In this document: one piece after another, positions 24,808-34,126 of the stretch | Numbering within the stretch: position 1 is the stretch's first letter | Layout: every line of letters begins with the position of its first letter | DNA from: UBA3478 sp049596955 | GTDB taxonomy: Bacteria; Bacteroidota; Bacteroidia; Flavobacteriales; Flavobacteriaceae | Direction of reading: 5' to 3' | Length of the DNA: 64,000 nucleotides | Assembly (NCBI GenBank): GCA_049596955.1 | Contig: JBMYMD010000011.1 | Coordinates: forward strand, 7,188-71,187 | Notes under the pieces: generated by a model | The model's input: only the letters and a program-made list of their open reading frames with translations | What the model was told of the DNA's origin: nothing | The model's database searches: none | Translations under genes and position numbers: made by a program

Positions 24808-25077
24808 TTACCAGCTCGCTTTTTTCACGCCTGGGATTAAACCTTTGTTTGCCATTTCTCTAAACGTAACCCTTGATATTCCAAAAGTTCGCATATAACC
24901 TCGAGGACGACCTGTCAATTTACATCGATTTCTCTGACGCACAGGTGAAGCATTTTTAGGTAATTTTTGAAGTGCTTCATAATCACCAGCCTCTTTTAAT
25001 GCTTTTCTCTTTGCAGCGTATTTCTCAACTAACTTTGCTCTTTTGCGTTCGCGAGCTTTCATTGATTCTTTAGCCAT
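24808..25077 (-). CDS. rpsN: Ribosomal protein uS14, zinc-free form
   Basis: An 89-residue 30S head protein. The length and the absence of the CxxC...CxxC zinc knuckle mark it as the longer, zinc-independent form. The conserved RQRNRCKLTGRPRGYMRTFG stretch and the C-terminal GLIPGVKKASW are present. It starts one base after the rplE stop codon. Confidence 0.98.
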   Translation of the reverse strand: MAKESMKARERKRAKLVEKYAAKRKALKEAGDYEALQKLPKNASPVRQRNRCKLTGRPRGYMRTFGISRVTFREMANKGLIPGVKKASW

Positions 25078-25078
25078 A

Positions 25079-25630
25079 TTATTTCTTTTTAAAGGGTAAC
25101 CCCAATGCTGTTAATAATGATTTTGCCTCTTGATCAGTTTCTGCAGAAGTCACAAATGTGATATCCATTCCACTGATGCGATTGATTTTATCAATATTGA
25201 TTTCAGGAAAGATAATTTGCTCAGTTACACCGAGGTTGTAATTACCTCTTCCGTCAAAGCCACTGGCTTTGATTCCTTGAAAATCTCTTACCCTTGGCAA
25301 AGCGATAGTAATCAAACGATCTAAAAATTCATACATACGCTCGCCTCTAAGCGTCACTTTGGCGCCAATTGGCATTCCTTTTCTCAACTTGAACGAGGCG
25401 ACATCTTTTTTAGATATCGTTGCTATTGCCTTCTGACCACTAATTGTAGTTAATTCCTCAACTGCGTGATCGATAAGCTTTTTATCCGCTACTGCTGCAC
25501 CTACACCACGACTGATTACAATCTTTTCTAACTTGGGAACCATCATTACATTTTTGTAATCGAATTCCTCTGTCAGCGTTTGTACAATGCGCTCTCTATA
25601 TTCTTCTTTTAATCTTGGTGAATATCCCAT
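25079..25630 (-). CDS. rplE: Ribosomal protein uL5
   Basis: A 183-residue 5S rRNA-binding protein at the central protuberance that contacts P-site tRNA. Signatures are PRLKEEYRERIVQTLTEEF at the N-terminus, SRGVGAAVADKKLID, and GRGNYNLGVTEQIIFPEI. It lies between rplX and rpsN in the conserved order. Confidence 0.98.
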   Translation of the reverse strand: MGYSPRLKEEYRERIVQTLTEEFDYKNVMMVPKLEKIVISRGVGAAVADKKLIDHAVEELTTISGQKAIATISKKDVASFKLRKGMPIGAKVTLRGERMYEFLDRLITIALPRVRDFQGIKASGFDGRGNYNLGVTEQIIFPEINIDKINRISGMDITFVTSAETDQEAKSLLTALGLPFKKK

Positions 25631-25634
25631 GACC

Positions 25635-25949
25635 TTAAATTTCTTCGTTTGATTTAACCGCTACGCGTACTTTTTTACCGTCTCTCATCTCAATCCTAAC
25701 TCGAGTCGCTTCACTAGACTTAGGATCGATTAAGGCCACATTCGAAATGTGTATTGGTGCCTCTTTCTCTACAATTCCCCCTTGAGGGTTATTTGCACTA
25801 GGCTTTTGATGCTTAGAAACCAAGTTTACGCCTTCGACGATTACTCTCTGTTTCTCTTTGTCAATACGCTGAATAACACCTTCTGAACCTTTATGCTCTC
25901 CAGTAATTACTTTTACGTTATCTCCAGTTTTTAACTTAAACTTTACCAT
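25635..25949 (-). CDS. rplX: Ribosomal protein uL24
   Basis: A 104-residue early-assembly protein of the large subunit that also borders the exit tunnel. The KOW motif is at the N-terminus (LKTGDNVKVITGEHKGSEGV), followed by NLVSKHQKPS, typical of the family. It sits four bases upstream of rplE. Confidence 0.98.
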   Translation of the reverse strand: MVKFKLKTGDNVKVITGEHKGSEGVIQRIDKEKQRVIVEGVNLVSKHQKPSANNPQGGIVEKEAPIHISNVALIDPKSSEATRVRIEMRDGKKVRVAVKSNEEI

Positions 25950-25960
25950 CTTTCTGATAT

Positions 25961-26329
25961 TTATAATACCTCAGGGGCTAGTGAAACAATCTTCATGAAT
26001 TGCTTATCACGCAATTCTCTTGCAACAGGACCAAAAACACGAGTACCGCGCATTTCGCCTGTGGCATTTAATAGCACACAAGCATTGTCATCGAATCTAA
26101 TATAAGATCCGTCTGGCCTGCGCACTTCTTTTTTAGTTCTCACCACTACTGCAGTTGAAACAGCACCCTTTTTAACATTTCCGTTAGGTGCAGCGTCTTT
26201 TACAGTCACAACGATTTTGTCGCCCAAAGACGCGTAACGTCTTTTAGTACCACCGAGAACTCTAATTGTCAATACTTCTTTTGCTCCAGTATTGTCTGCT
26301 ACTTTAAGTCTTGATTCCTGTTGTACCAT
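25961..26329 (-). CDS. rplN: Ribosomal protein uL14
   Basis: A 122-residue protein of the subunit interface, involved in bridge formation with 16S rRNA. The start MVQQESRLKVADNTGAKE and the RGTRVFGPVARELRDKQFMK region are diagnostic. It starts two bases after the rpsQ stop. Confidence 0.98.
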   Translation of the reverse strand: MVQQESRLKVADNTGAKEVLTIRVLGGTKRRYASLGDKIVVTVKDAAPNGNVKKGAVSTAVVVRTKKEVRRPDGSYIRFDDNACVLLNATGEMRGTRVFGPVARELRDKQFMKIVSLAPEVL

Positions 26330-26331
26330 GA

Positions 26332-26589
26332 TTATTTAGCTCTTTCAAGTATTTCAACTAACCTCCAGCACTTAGTCTTACTCAAAGGTCTTGTTTCCAT
26401 TATTTTAACTGTATCACCCTCGTTGCAATCATTCTTTTCATCATGAGCAACATACTTCTTCGTTTTCAAAACGAATTTACCGTACATCGGGTGCTTTACA
26501 CGCTTTACTTCAGAGACAACAATTGATTTCTCCATTTTGTTACTCGTAACAACGCCGATTCTTTCTTTTCTTAGATTTCTATTTTCCAT
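26332..26589 (-). CDS. rpsQ: Ribosomal protein uS17
   Basis: An 85-residue OB-fold protein that binds the 5' domain of 16S rRNA. NLRKERIGVVTSNKMEKSIV and HPMYGKFVLKTKKYVAHDE match the family, and the C-terminal RPLSKTKCWRLVEILE completes the pattern. It lies between rpmC and rplN. Confidence 0.98.
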   Translation of the reverse strand: MENRNLRKERIGVVTSNKMEKSIVVSEVKRVKHPMYGKFVLKTKKYVAHDEKNDCNEGDTVKIMETRPLSKTKCWRLVEILERAK

Positions 26590-26602
26590 AAGGTCAGACC
26601 CG

Positions 26603-26794
26603 TTATTGAATTTCCCTTTTATTTAATTCTGTAGCAATTCTAGCTACAGTTCTTCTCGTCTTTCTGATCAACATCGGATTTTCAAGCGGAGATACCGCAT
26701 GCGTAATCTTCATGTCTTCATATTCTTTGCGAAGAGTCGCTAACTTCAGCGTTAACTCTTCAACCGATAGTTCTTTAATTTCTGATTGTTTCAT
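26603..26794 (-). CDS. rpmC: Ribosomal protein uL29
   Basis: A 63-residue two-helix protein at the exit-tunnel rim next to uL23. The pattern KQSEIKELSVEELTLKLATL and the C-terminal KTRRTVARIATELNKR are typical. It lies between rplP and rpsQ. Confidence 0.97.
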   Translation of the reverse strand: MKQSEIKELSVEELTLKLATLRKEYEDMKITHAVSPLENPMLIRKTRRTVARIATELNKREIQ

Positions 26795-26806
26795 AGTACT
26801 CTTGGT

Positions 26807-27229
26807 TTAATCATCAGAATAATCTCGTGCTACAATAAATTTAGTCCGCACCGGTAATTTTTGAGCGGCAAGTCTAAGTGCTTCCTTGGCAACATCCATT
26901 GGAACACCAGACAACTCAAACATAATCCTACCAGGCTTAACAACAGCTACCCAATATTCAGGAGCTCCCTTACCTTTACCCATCCTTACCTCTAAAGGTT
27001 TCTTAGTAATGGGTTTATCCGGGAATATTTTAATCCATAATTGACCCTGTCTCTTCATGTAACGCGTAGCCGCGATACGAGCAGCTTCAATTTGACGTGA
27101 GGTAATGAAGTGTGAATCCAAAGATTTGATTCCAAACATTCCATTAGACAACTGATGTCCACGCTGCGAAATACCTTTCATTCGCCCCTTCTGGGCTTTG
27201 CGAAATTTAGTTCTTTTAGGTTGTAACAT
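26807..27229 (-). CDS. rplP: Ribosomal protein uL16
   Basis: A 140-residue late-assembly protein that positions A-site tRNA near the peptidyl transferase centre. The N-terminus MLQPKRTKFRKAQKGRMKG and the MGKGKGAPEYWVAVVKPGR stretch are diagnostic. It lies 18 bases downstream of rpsC. Confidence 0.98.
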   Translation of the reverse strand: MLQPKRTKFRKAQKGRMKGISQRGHQLSNGMFGIKSLDSHFITSRQIEAARIAATRYMKRQGQLWIKIFPDKPITKKPLEVRMGKGKGAPEYWVAVVKPGRIMFELSGVPMDVAKEALRLAAQKLPVRTKFIVARDYSDD

Positions 27230-27247
27230 GCTTACCTATTTTTTCTA

Positions 27248-27958
27248 TTACTTTCTACGACGTCTTTTTCCGCCGTCTTGTTTTCCTTTTGATTGAGAAG
27301 ATGAGAGTCCCACTAGAGGAGATAATTCTCGCTTGCCGTAAACCTCACCTTTCATAATCCACACTTTGATACCCAGACGACCATAAGTAGTATGGGCCTC
27401 CTCAAGAGCATAATCCACATCTGCTCTAAACGTAGATAATGGAATTCTACCCTCTTTGTACCCTTCAGATCTCGCCATTTCAGCTCCATTTAAACGACCT
27501 GAAATTTGAATCTTGATACCTTCTGCATTCATACGCATCGCAGCTGCGATAGCCATTTTAATAGCTCTTCTGTACGAAATACGATTTTCAATTTGTCGAG
27601 CAACTGAAGCAGCAACTAATTTTGCATCCAGTTCAGGTCTCTTGATCTCGTGTATATTGATTTGTACTTCCTTTGAAGTAATCTTTTTAAGCTCCTCTTT
27701 TAACTTATCAACCTCTTGACCAGCCTTACCAATGATAATACCAGGTCTAGCCGTTGTTATCGTTATTGTGATTAGCTTTAATGTTCTCTCAATAATAACT
27801 CTGGAAACACTTGCTTTTGCAAGTCTAGCAAAGATGTATTTGCGAATTTTATCATCTTCGGCAATCTTATCTCCGTAGTCGTTTCCGCCGTACCAGTTTG
27901 ATTCCCATCCTCTGATGATTCCTAATCTGTTTCCAATTGGATTTGTTTTCTGTCCCAT
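27248..27958 (-). CDS. rpsC: Ribosomal protein uS3
   Basis: A 236-residue 30S head protein at the mRNA entry site with helicase-like function. It has an N-terminal KH domain (RPGIIIGKAGQEVDKLKEEL contains the GxxG loop) and a conserved C-terminal domain with ISGRLNGAEMARSE and GRLGIKVWIMKGEV. The tail is Lys/Arg-rich (GGKRRRRK). It starts just after rplV. Confidence 0.98.
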   Translation of the reverse strand: MGQKTNPIGNRLGIIRGWESNWYGGNDYGDKIAEDDKIRKYIFARLAKASVSRVIIERTLKLITITITTARPGIIIGKAGQEVDKLKEELKKITSKEVQINIHEIKRPELDAKLVAASVARQIENRISYRRAIKMAIAAAMRMNAEGIKIQISGRLNGAEMARSEGYKEGRIPLSTFRADVDYALEEAHTTYGRLGIKVWIMKGEVYGKRELSPLVGLSSSQSKGKQDGGKRRRRK

Positions 27959-27963
27959 ATGAT

Positions 27964-28380
27964 TTAAACTGATTCAGTTTGAGTTTGGTTATGTGCTCCT
28001 AAGACAAGAGTTACATGATTTGATCTCTTTCTTATTCTGTGAGCGCGTCCTTGGGGTGCTGTTTGCAATCTCTTCAGCATTGTTCCTCCATCGACTCGAA
28101 TTTCTTTCACAAATAAATCTGCATCTTCAATACTCGCATCTTCATTTTTAGCTTCCCAATTAGCAATAGCCGATAACAACAACTTCTCTAATCTTCTTGA
28201 AGCCTCTCTCGAGTTGAATTTTAAAATCGCCAAAGCCATCTCAACTTTCTTACCTCTAATCAAATCTGCTACTAAACGCATTTTTCGAGGAGAAGTAGGA
28301 CAATCATTAAGTTTGGCAAAAGCTGTCTGTTTCTTTTCAGCCTTAATGCGATCCGCCATTTCTTTTTTACGAACTCCCAT
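27964..28380 (-). CDS. rplV: Ribosomal protein uL22
   Basis: A 138-residue protein whose long beta-hairpin lines the peptide exit tunnel. The core begins at LNDCPTSPRKMRLVADLIRG, and the hairpin region is GGTMLKRLQTAPQGRAHRIR. It carries about 20 extra N-terminal residues (MGVRKKEMADRIKAEKKQTA) compared with the 110-residue proteobacterial form. It precedes rpsC by five bases. Confidence 0.97.
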   Translation of the reverse strand: MGVRKKEMADRIKAEKKQTAFAKLNDCPTSPRKMRLVADLIRGKKVEMALAILKFNSREASRRLEKLLLSAIANWEAKNEDASIEDADLFVKEIRVDGGTMLKRLQTAPQGRAHRIRKRSNHVTLVLGAHNQTQTESV

Positions 28381-28387
28381 AATTCAA

Positions 28388-28666
28388 TTACTTTTTTCCT
28401 TTATTTTTTGCTCCGGCATGACCTCTAAACGAGCGCGTTGGAGAAAATTCACCTAGTTTGTGACCTACCATATTTTCAGTGACATACACAGGAACGAATT
28501 GTCTTCCGTTGTGTACTGCGATTGTCTGCCCTACGAAATCAGGAGTAATCATTGATGCTCTTGACCAAGTCTTGATAACAGAGTTCTTACCAGACTCAAC
28601 ATTCTGTTGAACTTTTTTCTCTAGACTATGATGGACAAATGGTCCTTTTTTTAACGAACGTGCCAT
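28388..28666 (-). CDS. rpsS: Ribosomal protein uS19
   Basis: A 92-residue 30S head protein that pairs with uS13. The start MARSLKKGPFVHHSLEKKV and the HNGRQFVPVYVTENMVGHKL stretch followed by GEFSPTRSFRGH are diagnostic. It lies between rplB and rplV. Confidence 0.98.
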   Translation of the reverse strand: MARSLKKGPFVHHSLEKKVQQNVESGKNSVIKTWSRASMITPDFVGQTIAVHNGRQFVPVYVTENMVGHKLGEFSPTRSFRGHAGAKNKGKK

Positions 28667-28673
28667 ATTATTT

Positions 28674-29498
<825 letters not shown>

Positions 29499-29507
29499 GA
29501 TTCTGTT

Positions 29508-29798
29508 TTATAGATTACTGTAAAAATCAATAATGTCTCCTTCAGCCACATCTACGATCGCCTTTTTCTTGGCCACCGTTTTTCCGTGTTGAATTCCGGT
29601 TTTTGTATATCTCGTCTTTCTTACAGGAGCTACATTCATTGTTCTCACTTTGTTTACAGTTACTCCGTAAGTCTTCTCTACAGCCTCCTTGATTTGAAGC
29701 TTATTCGAATTAGGGTTAACGTAAAACCCATATCTGTTAAACAACTCGCTATCTGCAGTCATTTTTTCAGTAATGATTGGTTTTAATAAAATATTCAT
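29508..29798 (-). CDS. rplW: Ribosomal protein uL23
   Basis: A 96-residue protein at the exit port that serves as the docking site for trigger factor and SRP. The start ILLKPIITEKMT and KLQIKEAVEKTYGVTVNKVR are typical; the rRNA-contacting loop contains TRYTKTGIQHGKTVAKKKA. It lies four bases after rplD. Confidence 0.98.
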   Translation of the reverse strand: MNILLKPIITEKMTADSELFNRYGFYVNPNSNKLQIKEAVEKTYGVTVNKVRTMNVAPVRKTRYTKTGIQHGKTVAKKKAIVDVAEGDIIDFYSNL

Positions 29799-29802
29799 AT
29801 CC

Positions 29803-30435
29803 CTATTGCTTATTTAATGTTGACTCTAATCCCTCTAATGCACTTTCTGCAATGACCAATGTATTGGCATCTAAAATTTTATAGGTGTTTACATTTGAAG
29901 ATGTAATCACATTAGATGACTGTACATTTCTAGCCGACAAATACACGTTTTGATCTACGCTTGATACCACAAACAAAGATTTTGAATCACTCAAGCCTAA
30001 AGCACCTAAAAGTGCAACAAAAGATTTCGTCTTAGGTGCGTCGAAGTTAAAGTCCTCAATTACTTTGATTTCATTCCCTTTAGACTTCAAACTTAGAGCT
30101 GATTTACGAGCCAATCGTTTTACGTTCTTGTTTAATTTATGCTGATAGCTTCTTGGTCTAGGACCAAAGATTCTACCTCCACCTCTAAAAATAGGTGATT
30201 TGATACTACCGGCACGTGCTGTACCTGTACCCTTTTGCTTCTTGATTTTTCTGGTACTTCCCACGATTTCACCTCGTTCTTTAGCCTTGTGCGTTCCTTG
30301 ACGCTGATGCGCAAGGTATTGCTTTACATCTAAGTAAATCGCATGCTCATTTGGCTCAATACCAAAAATTGAATCTGACAGCTCAACTTTGCGACCTGTA
30401 CCTTTTCCGTTAATATCGATTACTTCAACTTTCAT
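29803..30435 (-). CDS. rplD: Ribosomal protein uL4
   Basis: A 210-residue protein whose internal loop forms part of the exit-tunnel constriction. The loop region contains KQKGTGTARAGSIKSPIFRG, followed by GGRIFGPRPRSY, both highly conserved. Its ATG overlaps the last base of the rplC stop (TAATG), so the two are translationally coupled. In E. coli uL4 is the repressor of the S10 operon; here a structured spacer with a terminator-like hairpin lies just upstream of rplC. Confidence 0.98.
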   Translation of the reverse strand: MKVEVIDINGKGTGRKVELSDSIFGIEPNEHAIYLDVKQYLAHQRQGTHKAKERGEIVGSTRKIKKQKGTGTARAGSIKSPIFRGGGRIFGPRPRSYQHKLNKNVKRLARKSALSLKSKGNEIKVIEDFNFDAPKTKSFVALLGALGLSDSKSLFVVSSVDQNVYLSARNVQSSNVITSSNVNTYKILDANTLVIAESALEGLESTLNKQ

Positions 30436-31052
30436 TATTTCTCAACGATTACGTAGGCATTTTTGTGTCCTGGAACACACCCTTTAACTACCAACAAATT
30501 TTTATCTGCTATAACTTTTACCACTCTAAGATTTTGAACAGTAACTCGCTCGCCTCCCATTCTTCCTGCCATTCGCATTCCTTTGAAAACACGAGCAGGA
30601 TATGAGGCTGCACCTATTGATCCAGGTGCTCTTAGTCTGTTGTGCTGACCGTGAGTCGCCTGACCAACTCCTGCGAAGCCGTGTCTTTTAACAACACCTT
30701 GAAAACCTTTACCCTTTGACGTACCAACGACGTCAACAAATTCTCCTTCTGTAAAGAGTTCAACATTAATTTGATCTCCCATTTGGTAATCACCCTCAAA
30801 ATCACGAAACTCGACAACTTTTTTCTTTGGAGAGGTACCTGCTTTTTTAAAGTGGCCTTGTTCAGCCTTTGTGGTACGTTTCTCTGCCTTGTCATCGAAA
30901 CCGAGCTGTAAGGCTGAATAGCCATCGAGCTCTTCGGTTCTGACTTGGGTAACCACACAAGGACCAGCCTCAATGATTGTACATGGAATGTTCTTTCCAT
31001 TCTCATCAAAGATGCTCGTCATGCCGATTTTTTTTCCTATTAACCCAGACAT
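30435..31052 (-). CDS. rplC: Ribosomal protein uL3
   Basis: A 205-residue early-assembly protein that reaches the peptidyl transferase centre. The start LIGKKIGMTSIFDENGKNIP and the GKGFQGVVKRHGFAG region are diagnostic, followed by HGQHNRLRAPGSIGA. It is preceded by an unusually long spacer (129 bases) after rpsJ that holds three possible RNA structures. Confidence 0.98.
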   Translation of the reverse strand: MSGLIGKKIGMTSIFDENGKNIPCTIIEAGPCVVTQVRTEELDGYSALQLGFDDKAEKRTTKAEQGHFKKAGTSPKKKVVEFRDFEGDYQMGDQINVELFTEGEFVDVVGTSKGKGFQGVVKRHGFAGVGQATHGQHNRLRAPGSIGAASYPARVFKGMRMAGRMGGERVTVQNLRVVKVIADKNLLVVKGCVPGHKNAYVIVEK

Positions 31053-31075
31053 ATGTATTTATTCAATTTATATTT

Positions 31076-31112
31076 AAAAAAATTGGGGTCAAGAAAATGC
31101 TGTAACCCCAGT
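31076..31112 (-). terminator. Terminator-like hairpin (possible attenuator) upstream of rplC
   Basis: On the minus strand CTGGGGT pairs with ACCCCA (plus-strand 31105-31110 with 31084-31089) around a 15-base loop, followed directly by seven T (31076-31082) after two A. This has the form of an intrinsic terminator inside the ribosomal operon, about 25 bases before the rplC ATG. As rplC and the 24 genes after it must be expressed, a regulated attenuator is more plausible than a constitutive stop (inference). Confidence 0.5.
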
Positions 31113-31132
31113 TATTTTCTTTCACCGTTTTT

Positions 31133-31150
31133 CTCAAACCATCGTTTGAG
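31133..31150 (-). promoter_or_regulatory. Hairpin in the rpsJ-rplC spacer
   Basis: A perfect 7-bp inverted repeat, CTCAAAC (31133-31139) and GTTTGAG (31144-31150), with a 4-base loop, lies upstream (in transcript sense) of the terminator-like hairpin. A 12-base palindrome GGCCTTAAGGCC (31161-31172) lies further upstream, just after the rpsJ stop. Together they suggest a folded leader RNA. Confidence 0.45.
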
Positions 31151-31181
31151 ACATGTTTGCGGCCTTAAGGCCAATTTTCAA

Positions 31182-31487
31182 TTACACCTTAATCTCTACT
31201 TCTACACCACTTGGCAATTCCAACTTCATCAAAGCATCAATTGTTTTTGATGAAGAACTGTAAATGTCAAGCAATCTCTTGTAAGAACTAAGTTGAAATT
31301 GCTCTCTCGATTTCTTGTTCACGTGCGGTGATCTCAAAACCGTGAATATTTTCTTATTTGTCGGCAATGGAATTGGACCTGTAACAACGGCTCCAGTTGT
31401 CTTTACCGTCTTAACGATTTTCTCTGCTGATTTATCAACTAAATTGTAATCGTATGATTTTAATTTTATTCTAATTTTTTGACTCAT
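31182..31487 (-). CDS. rpsJ: Ribosomal protein uS10 / NusE
   Basis: A 101-residue 30S head protein that also acts in transcription antitermination as NusE. The start QKIRIKLKSYDYNLVDKSAE and GPIPLPTNKKIFTVLRSPHV are diagnostic. It follows fusA by 15 bases; the usual proteobacterial tuf gene between them is absent. It precedes the structured rplC leader. Confidence 0.98.
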   Translation of the reverse strand: MSQKIRIKLKSYDYNLVDKSAEKIVKTVKTTGAVVTGPIPLPTNKKIFTVLRSPHVNKKSREQFQLSSYKRLLDIYSSSSKTIDALMKLELPSGVEVEIKV

Positions 31488-31502
31488 CTTCTCAATCGTT
31501 TA

Positions 31503-33629
31503 TTAGTCGTTACCTCCTTTTGCCGCTTTGATTACCTCTTCAGCAATGTTTGGAGGAGTTTCAGCGTAATGTGCAAATTCCATCGTAGATGTAGCTCTAC
31601 CCGAAGAAAGTGTTCTAAGCGATGTAACGTATCCGAACATTTCAGATAAAGGCACCTCGGCTTTCACCACCTTAGAACCTGATCGTTCATCCATACTGTT
31701 CACTTGGCCTCTTCTTCTGTTCAAATCTCCAACGATATCACCCATGTTTTCTTCAGGAGTCAAAACTTCTAATTTCATTATGGGTTCCATGATGATCGCA
31801 CGAGCAGCTTTAGCGGCAGACTTGTATCCAAGCTTTGCAGCTAATTCGAAAGACAGTGAGTCAGAATCCACAGGGTGGAAAGAACCATCCTTAAGTGTCA
31901 CTTTCATGCTATCCATCTCAAATCCAGCAAGAGGACCATTCTTCATAGCTTCTTTGAAACCTTTCTCTACAGAAGGGATGTATTCTTTAGGAATATTACC
32001 TCCTTTAATTTCATTGACAAACTCAAGACCAGCCTTACCTTCTTCTGCCGGCTCCATAACAAATACGATGTCTGCGAATTTACCACGTCCACCTGACTGC
32101 TTTTTGTACACCTCACGGTGATCAGCAGTAGCGGTAATAGCTTCTTTGTACTCTACCTGTGGTTGACCTTGGTTGACCTCAACCTTAAATTCCCTTTTCA
32201 AACGGTCGACAATAATATCCAAGTGAAGCTCACCCATACCAGAAATAATAGTCTGTCCAGAGGCTTCATCCGTTTTCACAGTGAAAGTAGGATCTTCTTC
32301 AGCTAATTTCGCAAGGGCCATACCCAATTTGTCGACATCAGCCTTAGTTTTAGGTTCAACTGCGATACCAATTACAGGATCAGGAAAATCCATACTCTCT
32401 AGTACAATCGGATTTTTCTCATCTGATAGGGTATCTCCTGTTTTAATATCTTTAAATCCAACAGCTGCTCCGATATCTCCAGCAGAAATACTTTCAATTG
32501 CATTCTGTTTATTGGAGTGCATCTGATAGATTCTTGAAATACGTTCTTTGTTTCCAGATCGATTATTCAATACGTATGATCCAGCGTTTAAAGTACCTGA
32601 ATACGCTCTAAAGAAAGCTAAACGTCCAACAAAAGGGTCTGTCGCAATTTTAAATGCTAAGGCAGAAAACGGATCTGACGGATTTGGTTTTCTTGAAGTC
32701 TCGTCTCCTGTATCAGGGTTTGTACCTACAATAGCATCCTTATCTAAAGGCGATGGCAGGTATCTACATACAGCGTCTAATAAAAACTGAACCCCTTTAT
32801 TCTTAAAAGCAGAACCACATACCATAGGAATGATACTCATATCCATAACGGCAGCGCGTAATGCAGCATGTACTTCCTCTTCAGTTATTGAATCTTCATC
32901 TTCGAAGAATTTCTCCATTAGGTTTTCATCGTACTCCGCAACAGCCTCTATAAGCTCTGCTCTGTACTGATGAACCTCGTCTTTCATTTCTTCAGGAATA
33001 TCAATGACGTCAAAAGTTGACCCGAAATTATCCTCGTGCCAAACGATTGCTCTGTTTTTTACCAAGTCGACAATGCCCTTAAAGTCTGCTTCGTCTCCAA
33101 TTGGTAAAACAATAGGAACGGCGTTAGACTTTAACATTTCTCTTACCTGCTTACAAACATTTAAAAAGTTAGAACCTTGACGGTCCATCTTGTTGACAAA
33201 TCCCATTCTTGGAACTTTGTAGTTGTCTGCAAGTCTCCAATTCGTCTCAGATTGTGGTTCTACACCGTCAACAGCTGAGAATAAAAAAACTAAACCATCA
33301 AGTACTCTTAATGATCTGTTTACCTCAACCGTGAAATCAACGTGCCCGGGAGTATCAATAATATTAAAATGATAACCTTTAGCATCTGCTGTTGGTTGAC
33401 CGTTTTCAGTTGGGAAATTCCACGTACAGGTTGTAGCGGCAGATGTAATGGTGATTCCTCTTTCCTGCTCTTGCTCCATCCAGTCCATTGTTGCAGCACC
33501 GTCGTGTACTTCACCAATTTTATGGCTTACTCCTGTGTAGAATAATATACGTTCAGTTGTAGTGGTCTTTCCGGCATCAATGTGAGCCGCAATTCCAATA
33601 TTTCTTGTGTATTTTAAATCTCTTGCCAT
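31503..33629 (-). CDS. fusA: Elongation factor G
   Basis: A 708-residue translocation GTPase. The G domain begins with RNIGIAAHIDAGKTTTTERI (P loop included) and has DTPGHVDFT and NKMDRQG; four further domains follow, with the domain IV tip near the C-terminal third. It lies between rpsG and rpsJ, in str-operon order. The length is close to the E. coli protein, with full domain content. Confidence 0.98.
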   Translation of the reverse strand: MARDLKYTRNIGIAAHIDAGKTTTTERILFYTGVSHKIGEVHDGAATMDWMEQEQERGITITSAATTCTWNFPTENGQPTADAKGYHFNIIDTPGHVDFTVEVNRSLRVLDGLVFLFSAVDGVEPQSETNWRLADNYKVPRMGFVNKMDRQGSNFLNVCKQVREMLKSNAVPIVLPIGDEADFKGIVDLVKNRAIVWHEDNFGSTFDVIDIPEEMKDEVHQYRAELIEAVAEYDENLMEKFFEDEDSITEEEVHAALRAAVMDMSIIPMVCGSAFKNKGVQFLLDAVCRYLPSPLDKDAIVGTNPDTGDETSRKPNPSDPFSALAFKIATDPFVGRLAFFRAYSGTLNAGSYVLNNRSGNKERISRIYQMHSNKQNAIESISAGDIGAAVGFKDIKTGDTLSDEKNPIVLESMDFPDPVIGIAVEPKTKADVDKLGMALAKLAEEDPTFTVKTDEASGQTIISGMGELHLDIIVDRLKREFKVEVNQGQPQVEYKEAITATADHREVYKKQSGGRGKFADIVFVMEPAEEGKAGLEFVNEIKGGNIPKEYIPSVEKGFKEAMKNGPLAGFEMDSMKVTLKDGSFHPVDSDSLSFELAAKLGYKSAAKAARAIIMEPIMKLEVLTPEENMGDIVGDLNRRRGQVNSMDERSGSKVVKAEVPLSEMFGYVTSLRTLSSGRATSTMEFAHYAETPPNIAEEVIKAAKGGND

Positions 33630-33636
33630 GATCTAC

Positions 33637-34113
33637 TTAAAATCTAAAATGTGAGAATGCTTTGTTGGCCTCTGCCATTTTGTGTGTATCTACTCTTTTC
33701 TTAACTGCAGCACCTTCTTCTTTCGCAGCTGCTAAAATTTCAGCCGCCAAACGTTGAGCCATTGACTTTTCGTTTCGCTTTCGGGCAAAACTGATAAGCC
33801 ATTTCATTGCAGTAGATATTTTTCGATCAGGACGAATAGGCATTGGAATTTGAAAAGTTGCTCCACCCACTCTTCTCGAGCGAACTTCAACGTGAGGCAT
33901 CACATTGCTTAAGGCATCTTTCCAAATTTCTAATCCAGACTTTTCGTCATCAGTCTTTCTTTCGTTTACAACGTCTATTGCGTCATAAAATATTCTGAAG
34001 GCAACGGATTTTTTACCGTCCCACATCATCATATTCACAAATCTAGTTACCAGTTGGTCTCCAAACTTTGGATCTGGTAAGATAGGTCGTTTCTTTGCTT
34101 GTCTTTTTCTCAT
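33637..34113 (-). CDS. rpsG: Ribosomal protein uS7
   Basis: A 158-residue primary binder of the 3' major domain of 16S rRNA, located at the E site. RKRQAKKRPILPDPKFGDQL and the EVRSRRVGGATFQIPMPIRP stretch are diagnostic. It lies between rpsL (13-base gap) and fusA (seven-base gap). Confidence 0.98.
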   Translation of the reverse strand: MRKRQAKKRPILPDPKFGDQLVTRFVNMMMWDGKKSVAFRIFYDAIDVVNERKTDDEKSGLEIWKDALSNVMPHVEVRSRRVGGATFQIPMPIRPDRKISTAMKWLISFARKRNEKSMAQRLAAEILAAAKEEGAAVKKRVDTHKMAEANKAFSHFRF

Positions 34114-34126
34114 GATTTGGTACTAC

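Noticed and set aside
31161..31172. Palindrome GGCCTTAAGGCC as a stand-alone protein-binding site
   Set aside because: It lies inside the rpsJ-rplC transcript, where an RNA role is more likely than a DNA operator; it is reported as part of the leader structure.
31487..31503. Missing tuf gene between fusA and rpsJ as a deletion
   Set aside because: Bacteroidota commonly carry tuf elsewhere, so its absence here is normal for the group.
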